64,000 nucleotides of DNA from Cellulophaga algicola DSM 14237 (GTDB taxonomy: Bacteria; Bacteroidota; Bacteroidia; Flavobacteriales; Flavobacteriaceae). Below are positions 1 to 8,987 of this stretch, in pieces. The stretch lies in assembly GCF_000186265.1 (NCBI RefSeq), contig NC_014934.1:3286001-3350000 (forward strand), written 5' to 3'. Position 1 is the first letter of the stretch, and every line of letters begins with the position of its first letter. A model generated the notes under the pieces. It ran no database searches, was not told where the DNA came from, and saw only the letters and a list, made by a program, of their open reading frames with translations. The translations under genes and the position numbers were made by a program.

Positions 1-812
1 ATATCATTATGCAGTAATTCTATGAATTGTGCTTGACAAGCCAGATTTTCTTCTTTAGTAAATTTGAGTCCGACGTAAACGTTTTTAACCCAAGATTGAG
101 TGCTTTGTTTTAGCGTAGGGTTGTTGAATGCTTCAAATATTTTCTGCTGAACTTTGCCTTTATCTAATGTGCCGTCATTTACTAATTTTAAAATAATAGC
201 ACCAATATTTAAATCGCGTTCTAAATAAAAAGCGCCATCAACACCAAGTTCCATTTCAAAAACAGCCATTAAAATATCTAAGGTAAACTGATCTTTCGGA
301 AAAATACGGTCTACCTTTTCGGCAGCTTCAGGTTTTAATTTTTCTGTAAAATGAGATTTGTGCCAAACATTAAAACGAATTAAGCAGGCTACAAAAATTT
401 GCCTATCAAAAGGTACTTTTTTCTTCTCAAATAAAGCTTTAATAACCGTGTAAGGTATGTATGTGAGAAAACTTTCAGGGCTTGCTATATCTGCCTTAAT
501 CTCTTTATACCTGCTTTCTGGTTTTTGTAAGTCATAAAAAGATAAAACTTCGTCGATTTCAATATCACTTAAGACAGAAACATCAAGGTCTATTTTAGTT
601 AAATTTAAAACCCCCTGAGAGCTGAAATTTAATAAAGAAATCATTGTATTTTGAACCTGAGAAAGTGTTTTTCTTTTTACTTCATCATATTGTTTTAAAT
701 GCTCAATGAAAATTTTTCTATCCTCCCATTCGTAACCTAAAAACCATTTCTTAATTCCTGTGATTTCTTCTTTGGCGAGTTTTTCTTCAAACATCTTTAT
801 TACTCCGCTCAT
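1..812 (-). CDS. DUF6493-like protein, C-terminus beyond the window edge
   Basis: A minus-strand frame stays open from an ATG at 812 to the window edge, giving about 270 residues that begin MSGVIKMFEEKLAKEEI. Its start overlaps the stop of the SWIM gene as ATGA (809-812), which implies translational coupling and decides the start over the later Met at 794. The product looks soluble, helical and charged, with no signal peptide or membrane segment. It resembles the large DUF6493 proteins that sit beside SWIM zinc-finger genes in Bacteroidota; this assignment rests on memory of the family and on context. The function of that family is not established. The frame is certain, the family name moderate. 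Confidence 0.6.
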   Translation of the reverse strand, partial: MSGVIKMFEEKLAKEEITGIKKWFLGYEWEDRKIFIEHLKQYDEVKRKTLSQVQNTMISLLNFSSQGVLNLTKIDLDVSVLSDIEIDEVLSFYDLQKPESRYKEIKADIASPESFLTYIPYTVIKALFEKKKVPFDRQIFVACLIRFNVWHKSHFTEKLKPEAAEKVDRIFPKDQFTLDILMAVFEMELGVDGAFYLERDLNIGAIILKLVNDGTLDKGKVQQKIFEAFNNPTLKQSTQSWVKNVYVGLKFTKEENLACQAQFIELLHND

Positions 813-2167
813 AATTCTAGTTCTTCTATTATTTTTTCAATTTCTGTTTGCTCCTTATTCTTTAAGATTTTACCCACTAAAATATGCTTACAATCTCCTC
901 TTTCATTTTGGTGGCTGGCATACCAGGTACAGGTGCATTTAGACTTCTCTTTCGATAATACTACTTTATGATAATGACCACTGCCTTTGACCTCAATCTC
1001 TTTATTTTTTACTAGCCATTTGTAGTCACCTTTATTAATGATTTTTAAAGCATTTTTATACCTAGGGTTTAAGCTTTCGATCCTGTTCATTTTAAAAGGC
1101 AGCTTTCTATAATAATAAACTTGGTCAGTAAGGTCAAAACCAAGTAAGCCCATAGAAGCCAGCCTAGTGGCAACATTTTTAAAATCTGTTGTACTTAGCT
1201 CTTGTAAGTGATTGTCTTTTAAGCTAAATTCTTCATGTATTTTGGCATAGTTATCTAATTTGTCTAACCAAGTATCGGGTACATCATCTACTAAGTAACT
1301 TAATACGGTGCCTTCGCCCGAAAAACCTCGCCAAAAACTTCTAGAAAGCATAAGTGTAAAACGCATATTTTTCATTTGAAACTCAAATGCCGTGGCATTT
1401 TCTGTTTCCATAGCGTATATGGTTAACGAATCGGCTAGGTTTACCAATCCGTCAAGTAACCTTAATCGATGTACACCACCAATACAGATACTCTTAGGCG
1501 ATTTAACCGGTGATAGATTTGGTCTTCTACCTCTTAGACTTAAATGATAATCGTCATTGATGTTTCCTTTTGGTACGCTTCTAAAAAGTAATTGAATTTG
1601 GAGTTTATCTAGTTTTAAAAATGGCGTTAATTCTGAAGCTAAAATTTGAACGGTTGCCATACCTTTTATCCACCGTAAGGGTAAAGAGACTTTTTTTTCT
1701 ACGACGCTATTATTATCTTTTTGCAGCACAAAATCTTTTTCTCCGATAGAAAAAAATACTTCTTCATTTTTTCTGATTTTACTTAAAGCAGAAATCATTT
1801 CAGTATTAAAATCTACGTTTGTGGTGCCTTGCTGTAAAAAATCACCATCTAAAGAAGCGGGCAGTAAATCTACTTTTGCATAAACACTACAACAAGATGA
1901 AAAGGCTTCTAATCTCAATTTATTACCACCGGCAGTAATTACAGGATCTCTTAAAGAACTGCCTAAAGGCATATAGTTGGCGGCAACAACTTTAGAAAGT
2001 GTAAGCAAACTTCTTGCTACTAGGTATGGGTTATTAAGCTTGCCCCAAAAGAAACAAGGTGTTTCAGCTTGCGAGTATTCTTCATTAAAATGAGCTAGAA
2101 AAAGTCTACTTTCTTTTTCTGTTTTTTTTAAGCTAGAAACCTGGCTGTACTGATATGAGATATTCAT
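809..2167 (-). CDS. SWIM zinc finger family protein
   Basis: This 452-residue protein has no signal peptide or membrane helix. Near the C-terminus (roughly residues 405-435) it carries a SWIM-type zinc-binding pattern, CTC followed about 17 residues later by CKH, matching C-x-C-xn-C-x-H. SWIM domains are thought to bind DNA or protein. The rest is a lineage-specific scaffold without an obvious enzyme motif. The stop overlaps the ATG of the DUF6493-like gene downstream, so the two are probably made together. In other bacteria SWIM genes travel with MoxR ATPases and VWA proteins; here a MoxR operon lies about 4 kb away, but the two are separated by other genes. Confidence 0.75.
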   Translation of the reverse strand: MNISYQYSQVSSLKKTEKESRLFLAHFNEEYSQAETPCFFWGKLNNPYLVARSLLTLSKVVAANYMPLGSSLRDPVITAGGNKLRLEAFSSCCSVYAKVDLLPASLDGDFLQQGTTNVDFNTEMISALSKIRKNEEVFFSIGEKDFVLQKDNNSVVEKKVSLPLRWIKGMATVQILASELTPFLKLDKLQIQLLFRSVPKGNINDDYHLSLRGRRPNLSPVKSPKSICIGGVHRLRLLDGLVNLADSLTIYAMETENATAFEFQMKNMRFTLMLSRSFWRGFSGEGTVLSYLVDDVPDTWLDKLDNYAKIHEEFSLKDNHLQELSTTDFKNVATRLASMGLLGFDLTDQVYYYRKLPFKMNRIESLNPRYKNALKIINKGDYKWLVKNKEIEVKGSGHYHKVVLSKEKSKCTCTWYASHQNERGDCKHILVGKILKNKEQTEIEKIIEELEL

Positions 2168-2292
2168 ATTGGTTATTTAGATGTTTTTTTTTGAGAATAT
2201 TAAATATATTATATGGATTTTCGACCTTATAAAATTACACAAACTCTTTAAAAAAGCACCAAACCACTATCTTAATTATGGGTTCTCAACTC

Positions 2293-3183
2293 TTAATTAA
2301 TCGTGCTTTCTGGAGAGTTTTCTTGGGTTTCTGCCGCAGCTAGTTCCTTTTCAAGGAGCTTAGGCTCTACCCATTTCTTGTAAATGAAAAACTCAGTAAT
2401 AGGGAAAAGTAGCACGAGAAGTGCCAACATATATAAGGGCTTGATAATAGCGCTGTATTGGTTGTCTAGCAAAGAAGTAAACCAATCGTTTAGTTTTTCT
2501 AAAACAACTTGCTCAATATCTTTATGACCTACAGACATTAAGAAATCCATTGCCGCACTAAAGTCACCATAAGTAATCACTTCATCCATATTGGTATGCG
2601 CTGCATGGGCAATTGCAAAATTAAGCATGGCATACACTCCTGCTTTGTAAATATCTGTACCGTATTTTGTAATTAAATAATCAGCTATTTTATTTTTCCC
2701 TGAATCTATGAGCGAATAGCCAGAGTTATGGTTTTTTGATTCTTTTCTCAATTGAAATATAAACTCATCAGACCGGTCTTTGGTATCTATGGCAGTGGCT
2801 TGTATTTCGCCAATGAAATTATTTTTAGCTTCTTCGGTTTCAAAGGCAAAACCTAAGGTGTTCGTGTAAATTCCAGAAACAATGTTTGTTTTCTCTTTTT
2901 CTAAGCATTTATAAATGCCACGGATAAGACCTATTTGTCCAAAAATATATAAGAAAGATAGTATGATTATAGGGATGTATAATTTTACAGCCCAGTTATA
3001 ATATTTTGGTTTTCTTTTGAGTAGTTTTTTCTTTGCAATGACGATAGAGTAGGTCAGTGAAATAGCAAAGCCTAGGAATAGAAATAAGAGGGTGTTAAAA
3101 ATTAATGTGCCTGAATGTGGAATTACGGTATCTCTTACTATACTCCAAATAAAAGGCCAATCTACTTTTTCTAAATATTCCAT
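2293..3183 (-). CDS. hypothetical membrane protein with N- and C-terminal membrane segments
   Basis: I do not recognise a family for this 296-residue protein. Two hydrophobic segments near the N-terminus (about residues 26-50 and 70-88) and one near the C-terminus (about 248-268) enclose a hydrophilic, helical domain of roughly 150 residues, so the middle probably lies on one side of the inner membrane. The C-terminal tail is rich in Glu and Ala. It is followed after 125 bp by the SWIM gene on the same strand and preceded by a strong terminator, so it may head its own transcript. No catalytic motif is visible. Confidence 0.6.
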   Translation of the reverse strand: MEYLEKVDWPFIWSIVRDTVIPHSGTLIFNTLLFLFLGFAISLTYSIVIAKKKLLKRKPKYYNWAVKLYIPIIILSFLYIFGQIGLIRGIYKCLEKEKTNIVSGIYTNTLGFAFETEEAKNNFIGEIQATAIDTKDRSDEFIFQLRKESKNHNSGYSLIDSGKNKIADYLITKYGTDIYKAGVYAMLNFAIAHAAHTNMDEVITYGDFSAAMDFLMSVGHKDIEQVVLEKLNDWFTSLLDNQYSAIIKPLYMLALLVLLFPITEFFIYKKWVEPKLLEKELAAAETQENSPESTIN

Positions 3184-3229
3184 AGCTATTTTTAGATAAC
3201 TTACAATTAGCTTGCTTTAGTATTTTTAA

Positions 3230-3286
3230 AGCAAAAAATAACCACTAAGTGTTCTTATTATTTTACTTAGTGGTTGTTTTTTTTTG
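3230..3286 (-). terminator. rho-independent terminator after the YwqK-like gene
   Basis: An 11-bp perfect stem (3240-3250 with 3265-3275) encloses a 14-nt loop. It is flanked by an A-rich run on the left, which reads as U on the minus strand, and a T-run on the right. It lies just past the stop of the 3289-4392 gene and before the start of the next minus-strand gene. Confidence 0.8.
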
Positions 3287-3288
3287 TC

Positions 3289-4392
3289 TTAATTGTATTT
3301 TTTCTCGGAAACAACATTTCCATTTTTATATTCTGTTTCTTTAGAAATCTTTCCGTTAAGCTTATAGTATTTCCATAGACCCGTTTTTTCATGGTTCAGA
3401 TACTCACCTTCACTTTCAACTTTACCAGCAGCATTATACGTCTTCGCTGGACCTTTTCTTCTACTATCCTCAAAAGTGTACATGTCTTTTAGCATTTTAT
3501 CATCTGTATAACTTTTCCATTCACCAGATTTATAGCCCATGGTAAACTGTCCTTCAAGAATAAGTATTCCATCTTCAGAATAGAGTTGGTAAGCACCATT
3601 ACGGTGACCATCTTTAGAATCTGCGATTTCTTTTTTAGTACCGTTAGCATAAAAATTAACTAGATTTTTTAAATAACTAGCGTCATATTTTTTCTCACTG
3701 AGGATGATTCCTGCAGAGCTATAGTATTTACAAGTACCATCTAATTTATTGTCTTTGTAAAGTTCTTCAGATTTTAATTTCCCATTAGAGAAATATTCCT
3801 TTTTAGAATACTCTTTAGCATCAGAGTAATTTTTTTCCCAAATTAAACGGCCGTCTTCTGTTTTTTGATTCCATTTGCCCGTGGCTTCATTATCTTTATA
3901 ATAAGATGTTTCTACAAGTTTTGTTCCGGTACTGGCATCCTTGAGGTGTGCTACCCATTTACCATTCTTTAAATCACTACTGTAAGATTCTATTTTTTGA
4001 AGAACGCCTTTATTCGTGTAGGTTTTCCATTCGCCATCTTTGAGGCCATTTTTATACATGAAATCTTCATATACTTTACCATTGGAGTAGTAAGATGTGC
4101 TTTTGCCGTTTGCTTGCCCATTCTCATTAAAGGTAATTTCTTGTTCTAATTTCCCAGTGAAATCAAAATCTTTCTTAGTACCTACCATTTTTCCGTTTTT
4201 AAAAGTAGCTTGCGTGTAGGCACCACTATTTTCTGCAATTTTATAAGCTCCCTCTAGCGGTTTTTCATCTGACTTAAAAATTGTTTCTTTTCCGAATCTT
4301 TGGGTGTCTACATCGTTCCACATCAAATAGGTTTCTTGTGCTTGTAGGGTAGACACAATTAAAAGTAATAGGATAAAAAGGGTGTTTTTCAT
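3289..4392 (-). CDS. YwqK/MORN-type repeat protein, exported
   Basis: The 367-residue product begins with a signal peptide (about 18 residues, ending near TLQAQE) and then consists of many repeats of roughly 20-25 residues of the type NGxxxGxWxxYxxxG, for example NGLKDGEWKTYTNKG and MGYKSGEWKSYTDDKM. This is the MORN_2 / YwqK pattern. In databases the family is often called a YwqK family antitoxin, but no toxin partner is visible here and many Bacteroidota copies are exported. The likely location is periplasm or cell surface; the role is unknown. It appears to be monocistronic, ending in the terminator around 3240-3275. Confidence 0.75.
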   Translation of the reverse strand: MKNTLFILLLLIVSTLQAQETYLMWNDVDTQRFGKETIFKSDEKPLEGAYKIAENSGAYTQATFKNGKMVGTKKDFDFTGKLEQEITFNENGQANGKSTSYYSNGKVYEDFMYKNGLKDGEWKTYTNKGVLQKIESYSSDLKNGKWVAHLKDASTGTKLVETSYYKDNEATGKWNQKTEDGRLIWEKNYSDAKEYSKKEYFSNGKLKSEELYKDNKLDGTCKYYSSAGIILSEKKYDASYLKNLVNFYANGTKKEIADSKDGHRNGAYQLYSEDGILILEGQFTMGYKSGEWKSYTDDKMLKDMYTFEDSRRKGPAKTYNAAGKVESEGEYLNHEKTGLWKYYKLNGKISKETEYKNGNVVSEKKYN

Positions 4393-4536
4393 GGTGGTAG
4401 GTATTCATTAGTAAGTTCTAAAAATAAAGCTAAATAATTAATATCCTCAATTTTAAAACTATTTTCTATCGATAAAGTAGATTTTAAACTCTTCTAAGGC
4501 ATAGATAATCGGTCTTTATAGTCATCAGAATGTTGG

Positions 4537-5868
4537 TTATAACAGCCCTCTAGCTTTTATCTCTAAGTACTTATTGATGGTGTTTATGGTAAGGTTTTCT
4601 GGTTTTGTAAGTATGGTTTGTATGCCATATTGTTGCAGTTCTTTCTGCATTAATCGTTTTTCTAAAGAAAATTTTTCAGCAATAGTCTTATGATATATAC
4701 TTTGAATGTCTTCTGCATTGGTTTCTATAAGTTCTTTTAGTTCTGTGTTCTCAAAAAAGATGACCACTAAGACATGTTTTTTAGCAATAGCGGTTAAAAA
4801 TGGAAGCTGTCTGCGCATGGCAGAAATATGTTCAAAATTGGTATATAATAAGAGTAGACTTCTGTGGTTTACTTTTCTTTTGATATGTGCGTAGAGCAAG
4901 CCAAAATCAGAATCTGTAAAGGCTGTAGTTACGTTATATAGTTTTTCTAAAATGGTATTTAAATACGTGATTTTTTGTACAGCAGGTAGAAAAGTTTCAA
5001 TCTTTTTAGAGAAGGAAATCATGCCTGTTTTGTCGTTCTTTTTTAAAGCAACATTAGAAAAAGCTAAGGTAGAATTTATAGCATAATCTACTAATTTAAG
5101 TTCATTAAAAGGCATTTTCATAACCCTTCCAGTATCTATAATAGAATAGATAGGCTGCGATTTTTCATCTTGGTATTGGTTTACCATAAGCTGACTTCTT
5201 TTCGCAGTAGCTTTCCAATTTATAGTTCTAAAATCATCACCAGCAATATATTCTTTAATCTGTTCAAACTCTTGGGTGTGCCCAATTCTGCGAATTTTTT
5301 TAAGTCCAAATTCCGTTAGATTATTACTCATTGCAAGGAAATCATACTGTTGCATTTGAATAATACTTGGGTACACAGGTACCATTTCATCTTTCTGAAA
5401 TAGATACCTGCGCTTTACCATTTTTAGATGGGAAGAAACAAAAATATTTAAATTTCCAAAAACATATTCCCCACGGTCTACAGGACGTACGGTATAGTCA
5501 TATTGTTTTTTATCTCCTTTGAGTAGTGTAGTCGTATAGTCAAAATCTCTTTTTTGAAACTGCACTGGCAATTCGTCTATTATACTGATAAGGACTTTAA
5601 AAGGATAAAAACTTCTAAAATTTAAGGTGATGGTGTTGTGATCGCTATTGGATAATTTCTGAGGGGTTATTCTGCTAGCTTCTATGCCTTTTTTTGTACT
5701 GTATACCAAAAAGAGGTCTAAGAAAAATGTAGCTAATAATAAGAAGGTTGTTATCCAAGCAATAGGATAAAGCCATTTTACCCAGTACGACACAATAAAT
5801 AACGCTGATAAAATAGCGATATACCTAAAAAAGGAATTATGTATGTAAAACGATTTTAAAAATTTCAT
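4537..5868 (-). CDS. DUF58 domain-containing protein
   Basis: A 443-residue protein with two adjacent membrane helices near the N-terminus (about residues 15-55) followed by a cytoplasmic region holding the DUF58 signature around residues 205-225 (DDFRTINWKATAKRSQLMV), the typical FRxIxWxxTARxxxLxV block. DUF58 proteins are the usual partners of MoxR ATPases, and the fold after the signature is related to VWA domains. It is the last gene of the MoxR operon, separated from moxR by about 180 bp that contain the heptamer array. Its biochemical role is unknown; a chaperone-like membrane-protein assembly function is inferred for the family. Confidence 0.85.
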   Translation of the reverse strand: MKFLKSFYIHNSFFRYIAILSALFIVSYWVKWLYPIAWITTFLLLATFFLDLFLVYSTKKGIEASRITPQKLSNSDHNTITLNFRSFYPFKVLISIIDELPVQFQKRDFDYTTTLLKGDKKQYDYTVRPVDRGEYVFGNLNIFVSSHLKMVKRRYLFQKDEMVPVYPSIIQMQQYDFLAMSNNLTEFGLKKIRRIGHTQEFEQIKEYIAGDDFRTINWKATAKRSQLMVNQYQDEKSQPIYSIIDTGRVMKMPFNELKLVDYAINSTLAFSNVALKKNDKTGMISFSKKIETFLPAVQKITYLNTILEKLYNVTTAFTDSDFGLLYAHIKRKVNHRSLLLLYTNFEHISAMRRQLPFLTAIAKKHVLVVIFFENTELKELIETNAEDIQSIYHKTIAEKFSLEKRLMQKELQQYGIQTILTKPENLTINTINKYLEIKARGLL

Positions 5869-5947
5869 TTGCTTTTTATTAACTCTAATTCTTTACTGTT
5901 TAAAAACAGTAGTTAGTTTTGGTTTTTAAGCCTTTTTTTTTGAACTT

Positions 5948-6047
5948 ACCATCAACCATCAACCATCAACCATCAACCATCAACCATCAACCATCAACCA
6001 TCAACCATCAACCATCAACCATCAACCATCAACCATCAACCATCAAC
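5948..6047 (+). repeat. heptanucleotide tandem repeat, about 14 copies of ACCATCA
   Basis: About 14.3 perfect head-to-tail copies of the 7-bp unit ACCATCA (TGATGGT on the transcribed minus strand) run from 5948 to 6047. The array ends exactly at the moxR TAG stop codon (6047-6049) and lies about 80 bp upstream of the DUF58 start. Because 7 is not a multiple of 3, every frame on the minus strand meets TGA repeatedly; each unit also carries TGATG, an overlapping stop and start. The plus-strand reading, an STINHQP heptapeptide repeat, is a translation artefact rather than a gene. Confidence 0.97.
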
Positions 6048-7045
6048 TACCGAGGTATCTCTACAGATTCCATGATCATTTTTATCACACTATCGGTACT
6101 CATACCTTCCATTTCACGTTCTGGAGTTAGAATAACACGGTGATTTAAAACAGGAACTAAGGCTCTTTTAATATCATTTGGAATTACAAAATCACGCCCA
6201 TCAATGGCAGCAAAAGCTTTGGCTGCATTTAAAGTAGCAATACTAGCTCTTGGAGAACCTCCTAAATACAAATGTGGGTGGTTACGGGTTTTAGAAATTA
6301 CTTCAGCGATATATTTTATAATTTTTTCTTCAACTACAATCTCTTGAATCTTTTGTTTAAAATCTATTAATTGCGTTGGTGTAATTACAGCGTTAATTAA
6401 TCCTTGTGGTTTGCTTCCTTTACGTTCATGATGTGTTTGTATAATTTTCACTTCTTCTTCTAACGTAGGGTATTCTACTTTAATTTTGAATAAAAAGCGG
6501 TCTAATTGTGCTTCTGGTAGGGCGTATGTACCTTCTTGCTCAATTGGGTTTTGAGTTGCTAGAACCATAAACGGGGCATCTATTTTATAGGTGGTACCAT
6601 CCATAGTTACTTGTATTTCTTCCATGATCTCAAACATGGCCGCTTGCGTTTTAGCAGGAGCACGGTTTATTTCATCTATCAACACGATATTAGAAAAAAT
6701 AGGCCCTTTTTTAAACTCAAATTCAGCTGTTTTTACGTTGAAGATAGAGGTGCCCAAAATATCACTAGGCATTAAATCTGGTGTAAACTGGATGCGACTA
6801 AAATTGGTTTTTAAAGTTTTGGCAAAAAGTTTTGCGGTAACCGTTTTTGCAATTCCGGGAACACCTTCAATCAATACATGCCCATCTACCAAAAGAGAAA
6901 CAATAAGCAGTTCTATAAAATTTTCTTGACCAATGATTACTTTGGCTAATTCTGCTTTTATAGCATCTACCGCATTTTTTAAATCTTCTAAGGGTATTCT
7001 ATTATCAAAATTTAAATCGCTTGTATTTGTTTCGTTATTTTCCAT
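6047..7045 (-). CDS. MoxR family AAA+ ATPase
   Basis: A 332-residue AAA_3-type ATPase. Walker A is GVPGIAKT at residues 61-68, Walker B is VLIDE at about 121-125, a sensor-like ATQNPIEQEGTY block follows at about 165-176, and the C-terminal AAA lid contains the SPRAS motif typical of MoxR. The family uses ATP to activate or assemble partner protein complexes, usually with VWA or DUF58 proteins. Its start overlaps the end of the DUF4350 gene by 11 bp, so the two are probably translated in coupled fashion. It acts in the cytoplasm, presumably beneath the membrane proteins encoded around it. Confidence 0.93.
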   Translation of the reverse strand: MENNETNTSDLNFDNRIPLEDLKNAVDAIKAELAKVIIGQENFIELLIVSLLVDGHVLIEGVPGIAKTVTAKLFAKTLKTNFSRIQFTPDLMPSDILGTSIFNVKTAEFEFKKGPIFSNIVLIDEINRAPAKTQAAMFEIMEEIQVTMDGTTYKIDAPFMVLATQNPIEQEGTYALPEAQLDRFLFKIKVEYPTLEEEVKIIQTHHERKGSKPQGLINAVITPTQLIDFKQKIQEIVVEEKIIKYIAEVISKTRNHPHLYLGGSPRASIATLNAAKAFAAIDGRDFVIPNDIKRALVPVLNHRVILTPEREMEGMSTDSVIKMIMESVEIPR

Positions 7046-8255
7046 GGGCGTTTGCTTTAAAATTTTCTATCGCAGTATTCAACTTTATTAATTCTGCGTC
7101 TGTTATATGTTCTTTATGCTTTAGACTACTGAATATTGAAAATAAGTCTTTAATTTCATACGCTTCATGATGTGTTCTTGCTGCGAGATTTTGAAAAAAG
7201 TCTTCATTAACCTCTAACGTATTCAAATAAAAGTGAGACCGAATATATTCTAGAAAGAAGGCTATTTTATGATGCGCAATAGATTTACGATCTCCTTTTT
7301 CATAATACATTTCTGCTATGGTTCTCGTAAATGCTAAAGTCTGGTTTTGTAATGGTTTTACAATAGGCACTGCTCTTTGTTTACGCTTGCCTTCAAACAA
7401 CACATAAACTAAGGCCCCTATAAGAATCATATAATACGCCCATTTTAATTCTTTTGTATTTAAAAAGATATACATAGGGGAGGAGTAGAATTTTTTACCA
7501 CTCTTATAATATGCATCGATATAAATAGGATTTTCGTTATTTAAATAGGATAATAGTCCTGCAGTGTAATTCCGGTTGTTGTCTTTTAAAATAAAATAAT
7601 TGGTAAAAGCGATAGGGAAGGTGGTTAGTATTATATTCCCCTTACCAAATTTTTGTTGGATAACATTTGGGTGTGTTTCAAAATCTGTTCCGTTGCCTGA
7701 TGCATTAGAAACCTCACCAATCACAATAGTATTTAGCGTATCTAATTGGCTAAAATACATAGTGCTATAACTTTTCTTATATTGATATTTTATTTTCGAA
7801 TTTAATTGAGGGTTCACTAAGCGGTGTTGAAACTGATGTTCTAAGCCCTCATCACCATAAAGACTCTTGGTTTCTAAATGTAGCGTGTCTAACAATTCTT
7901 TTTCAAAATTTGAAGACGCAATAAATAGGGTGTTTCCTTGAGTGGTCCAATCTAAAAGTGTTTCTAATTCTGTTTTTGAAAATGAAACGGAATTATTGAT
8001 AAATACATACGTATTTTCTTTAGTATCTATCTCTTTTAGAAACTCAAAAGGAGGCACGGAGACAGGTAAAGTTGTCGTAAATTTCTTTTCAAAAATATCA
8101 TTTAGGACCTTTGTACCATAGGGAATTTTATGCTGTGCCACATAAGATGGAAACCAGTTGAGCGCTTCTTTTTTGTTATATTCTAAGTACAATATTAGTG
8201 CGAAAGTAAGTGCACCTATGATGATGTAAATAATACTTTTTTTACGAATTTTCAT
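7035..8255 (-). CDS. DUF4350 domain-containing membrane protein
   Basis: I choose the ATG at 8255 (406 residues, beginning MKIRKKSIIYIIIGALT) over an upstream in-frame Met at 8312, because the later one places a basic residue cluster and a membrane helix right at the N-terminus and leaves a 14-bp overlap with the preceding gene. A second helix sits near residues 270-290. Between them is a presumably periplasmic DUF4350-like domain; the tail of about 110 residues is cytoplasmic. DUF4350 proteins are recurrent members of MoxR-DUF58-DUF4129 operons. Function unknown. Confidence 0.8.
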   Translation of the reverse strand: MKIRKKSIIYIIIGALTFALILYLEYNKKEALNWFPSYVAQHKIPYGTKVLNDIFEKKFTTTLPVSVPPFEFLKEIDTKENTYVFINNSVSFSKTELETLLDWTTQGNTLFIASSNFEKELLDTLHLETKSLYGDEGLEHQFQHRLVNPQLNSKIKYQYKKSYSTMYFSQLDTLNTIVIGEVSNASGNGTDFETHPNVIQQKFGKGNIILTTFPIAFTNYFILKDNNRNYTAGLLSYLNNENPIYIDAYYKSGKKFYSSPMYIFLNTKELKWAYYMILIGALVYVLFEGKRKQRAVPIVKPLQNQTLAFTRTIAEMYYEKGDRKSIAHHKIAFFLEYIRSHFYLNTLEVNEDFFQNLAARTHHEAYEIKDLFSIFSSLKHKEHITDAELIKLNTAIENFKANAHGK

Positions 8256-8982
8256 GGATGTTTTTTTTAAGCGTGGAAAAAGCCATTGCTGCTTTTTGAT
8301 ACTTGGTTTCATCTATCGTAAAATCGCCATACCAGATATATTCATAAAGACGGGTACTAGCTTTAAAAGGTGTTTTTAAGTGCTCTTTATTTATCTCATT
8401 AAGATAATCAGAATTTGTTTTTTGTAATTCCCATGCTATAATATCTTTTTCGGTAAGTAGCTTTAAAATCATTAAATAGGAGTATCGAATGGCTAAGCGG
8501 TAGTCTTTATTAGCAACGGCATTTGCGATAAGATCATCAATATTTTCATTTTTGATAATATTTTCTTCATCAGACAACCCAACGATATTCCCGTTTGTAG
8601 TAGTATTCTGTTGACTCCTTAAGTTTGCATTTATAAAAAAGCGAATGAGTATAAAGATTAAAAAAACGATAAGCAAATAAGGAAGTAGTCTTAGAAAAAA
8701 AGATAAGGGTCCTACAGCAGCATCAATACCAAAAATCCATTCAAATATTCGGGTAATAATATTTTGAAACCACGCCCAAACATCATCAAGCCAAGTTGGT
8801 TCTTTTATCTTCTCTTCGTAGTTAAACGCAGCATCATCTTTATACGCACTCAAGTCGTCTTCAGTAATCTCTTGAGTACTTAATTGTGAATCATCATAGC
8901 GCACCACAAGAGTGTCCTGCTGTGCTTGTAAGGGCATCAAAAGACAAGTTGTAGCGAAAAAAATGAATAGGAGTAGCTTCAT
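8242..8982 (-). CDS. DUF4129-like membrane protein of the MoxR operon
   Basis: A 246-residue protein with a cleavable signal peptide (about residues 1-20, ending near LQAQQD), a periplasmic segment, a membrane helix near residues 88-115, and a C-terminal cytoplasmic domain of about 130 residues. That domain includes AIRYSYLMILKLL and ends with a WYGD motif region, as in DUF4129 proteins. It sits 5 bp after the preceding polytopic gene and overlaps the DUF4350 start. The assignment is supported by both the C-terminal pattern and the operon composition. Function unknown. Confidence 0.75.
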   Translation of the reverse strand: MKLLLFIFFATTCLLMPLQAQQDTLVVRYDDSQLSTQEITEDDLSAYKDDAAFNYEEKIKEPTWLDDVWAWFQNIITRIFEWIFGIDAAVGPLSFFLRLLPYLLIVFLIFILIRFFINANLRSQQNTTTNGNIVGLSDEENIIKNENIDDLIANAVANKDYRLAIRYSYLMILKLLTEKDIIAWELQKTNSDYLNEINKEHLKTPFKASTRLYEYIWYGDFTIDETKYQKAAMAFSTLKKNIHENS

Positions 8983-8987
8983 ATAAA

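Noticed and set aside
3289-4392. Toxin-antitoxin system suggested by the YwqK antitoxin label
   Set aside because: No toxin-like gene adjoins it, and the protein has a signal peptide, so a cytoplasmic antitoxin role is not supported.
5919-6143. Plus-strand frame encoding an STINHQP heptapeptide repeat
   Set aside because: It is the translation of the non-coding heptamer array and runs antisense into moxR; there is no signal for a gene and the peptide repeat follows automatically from a 7-bp unit.
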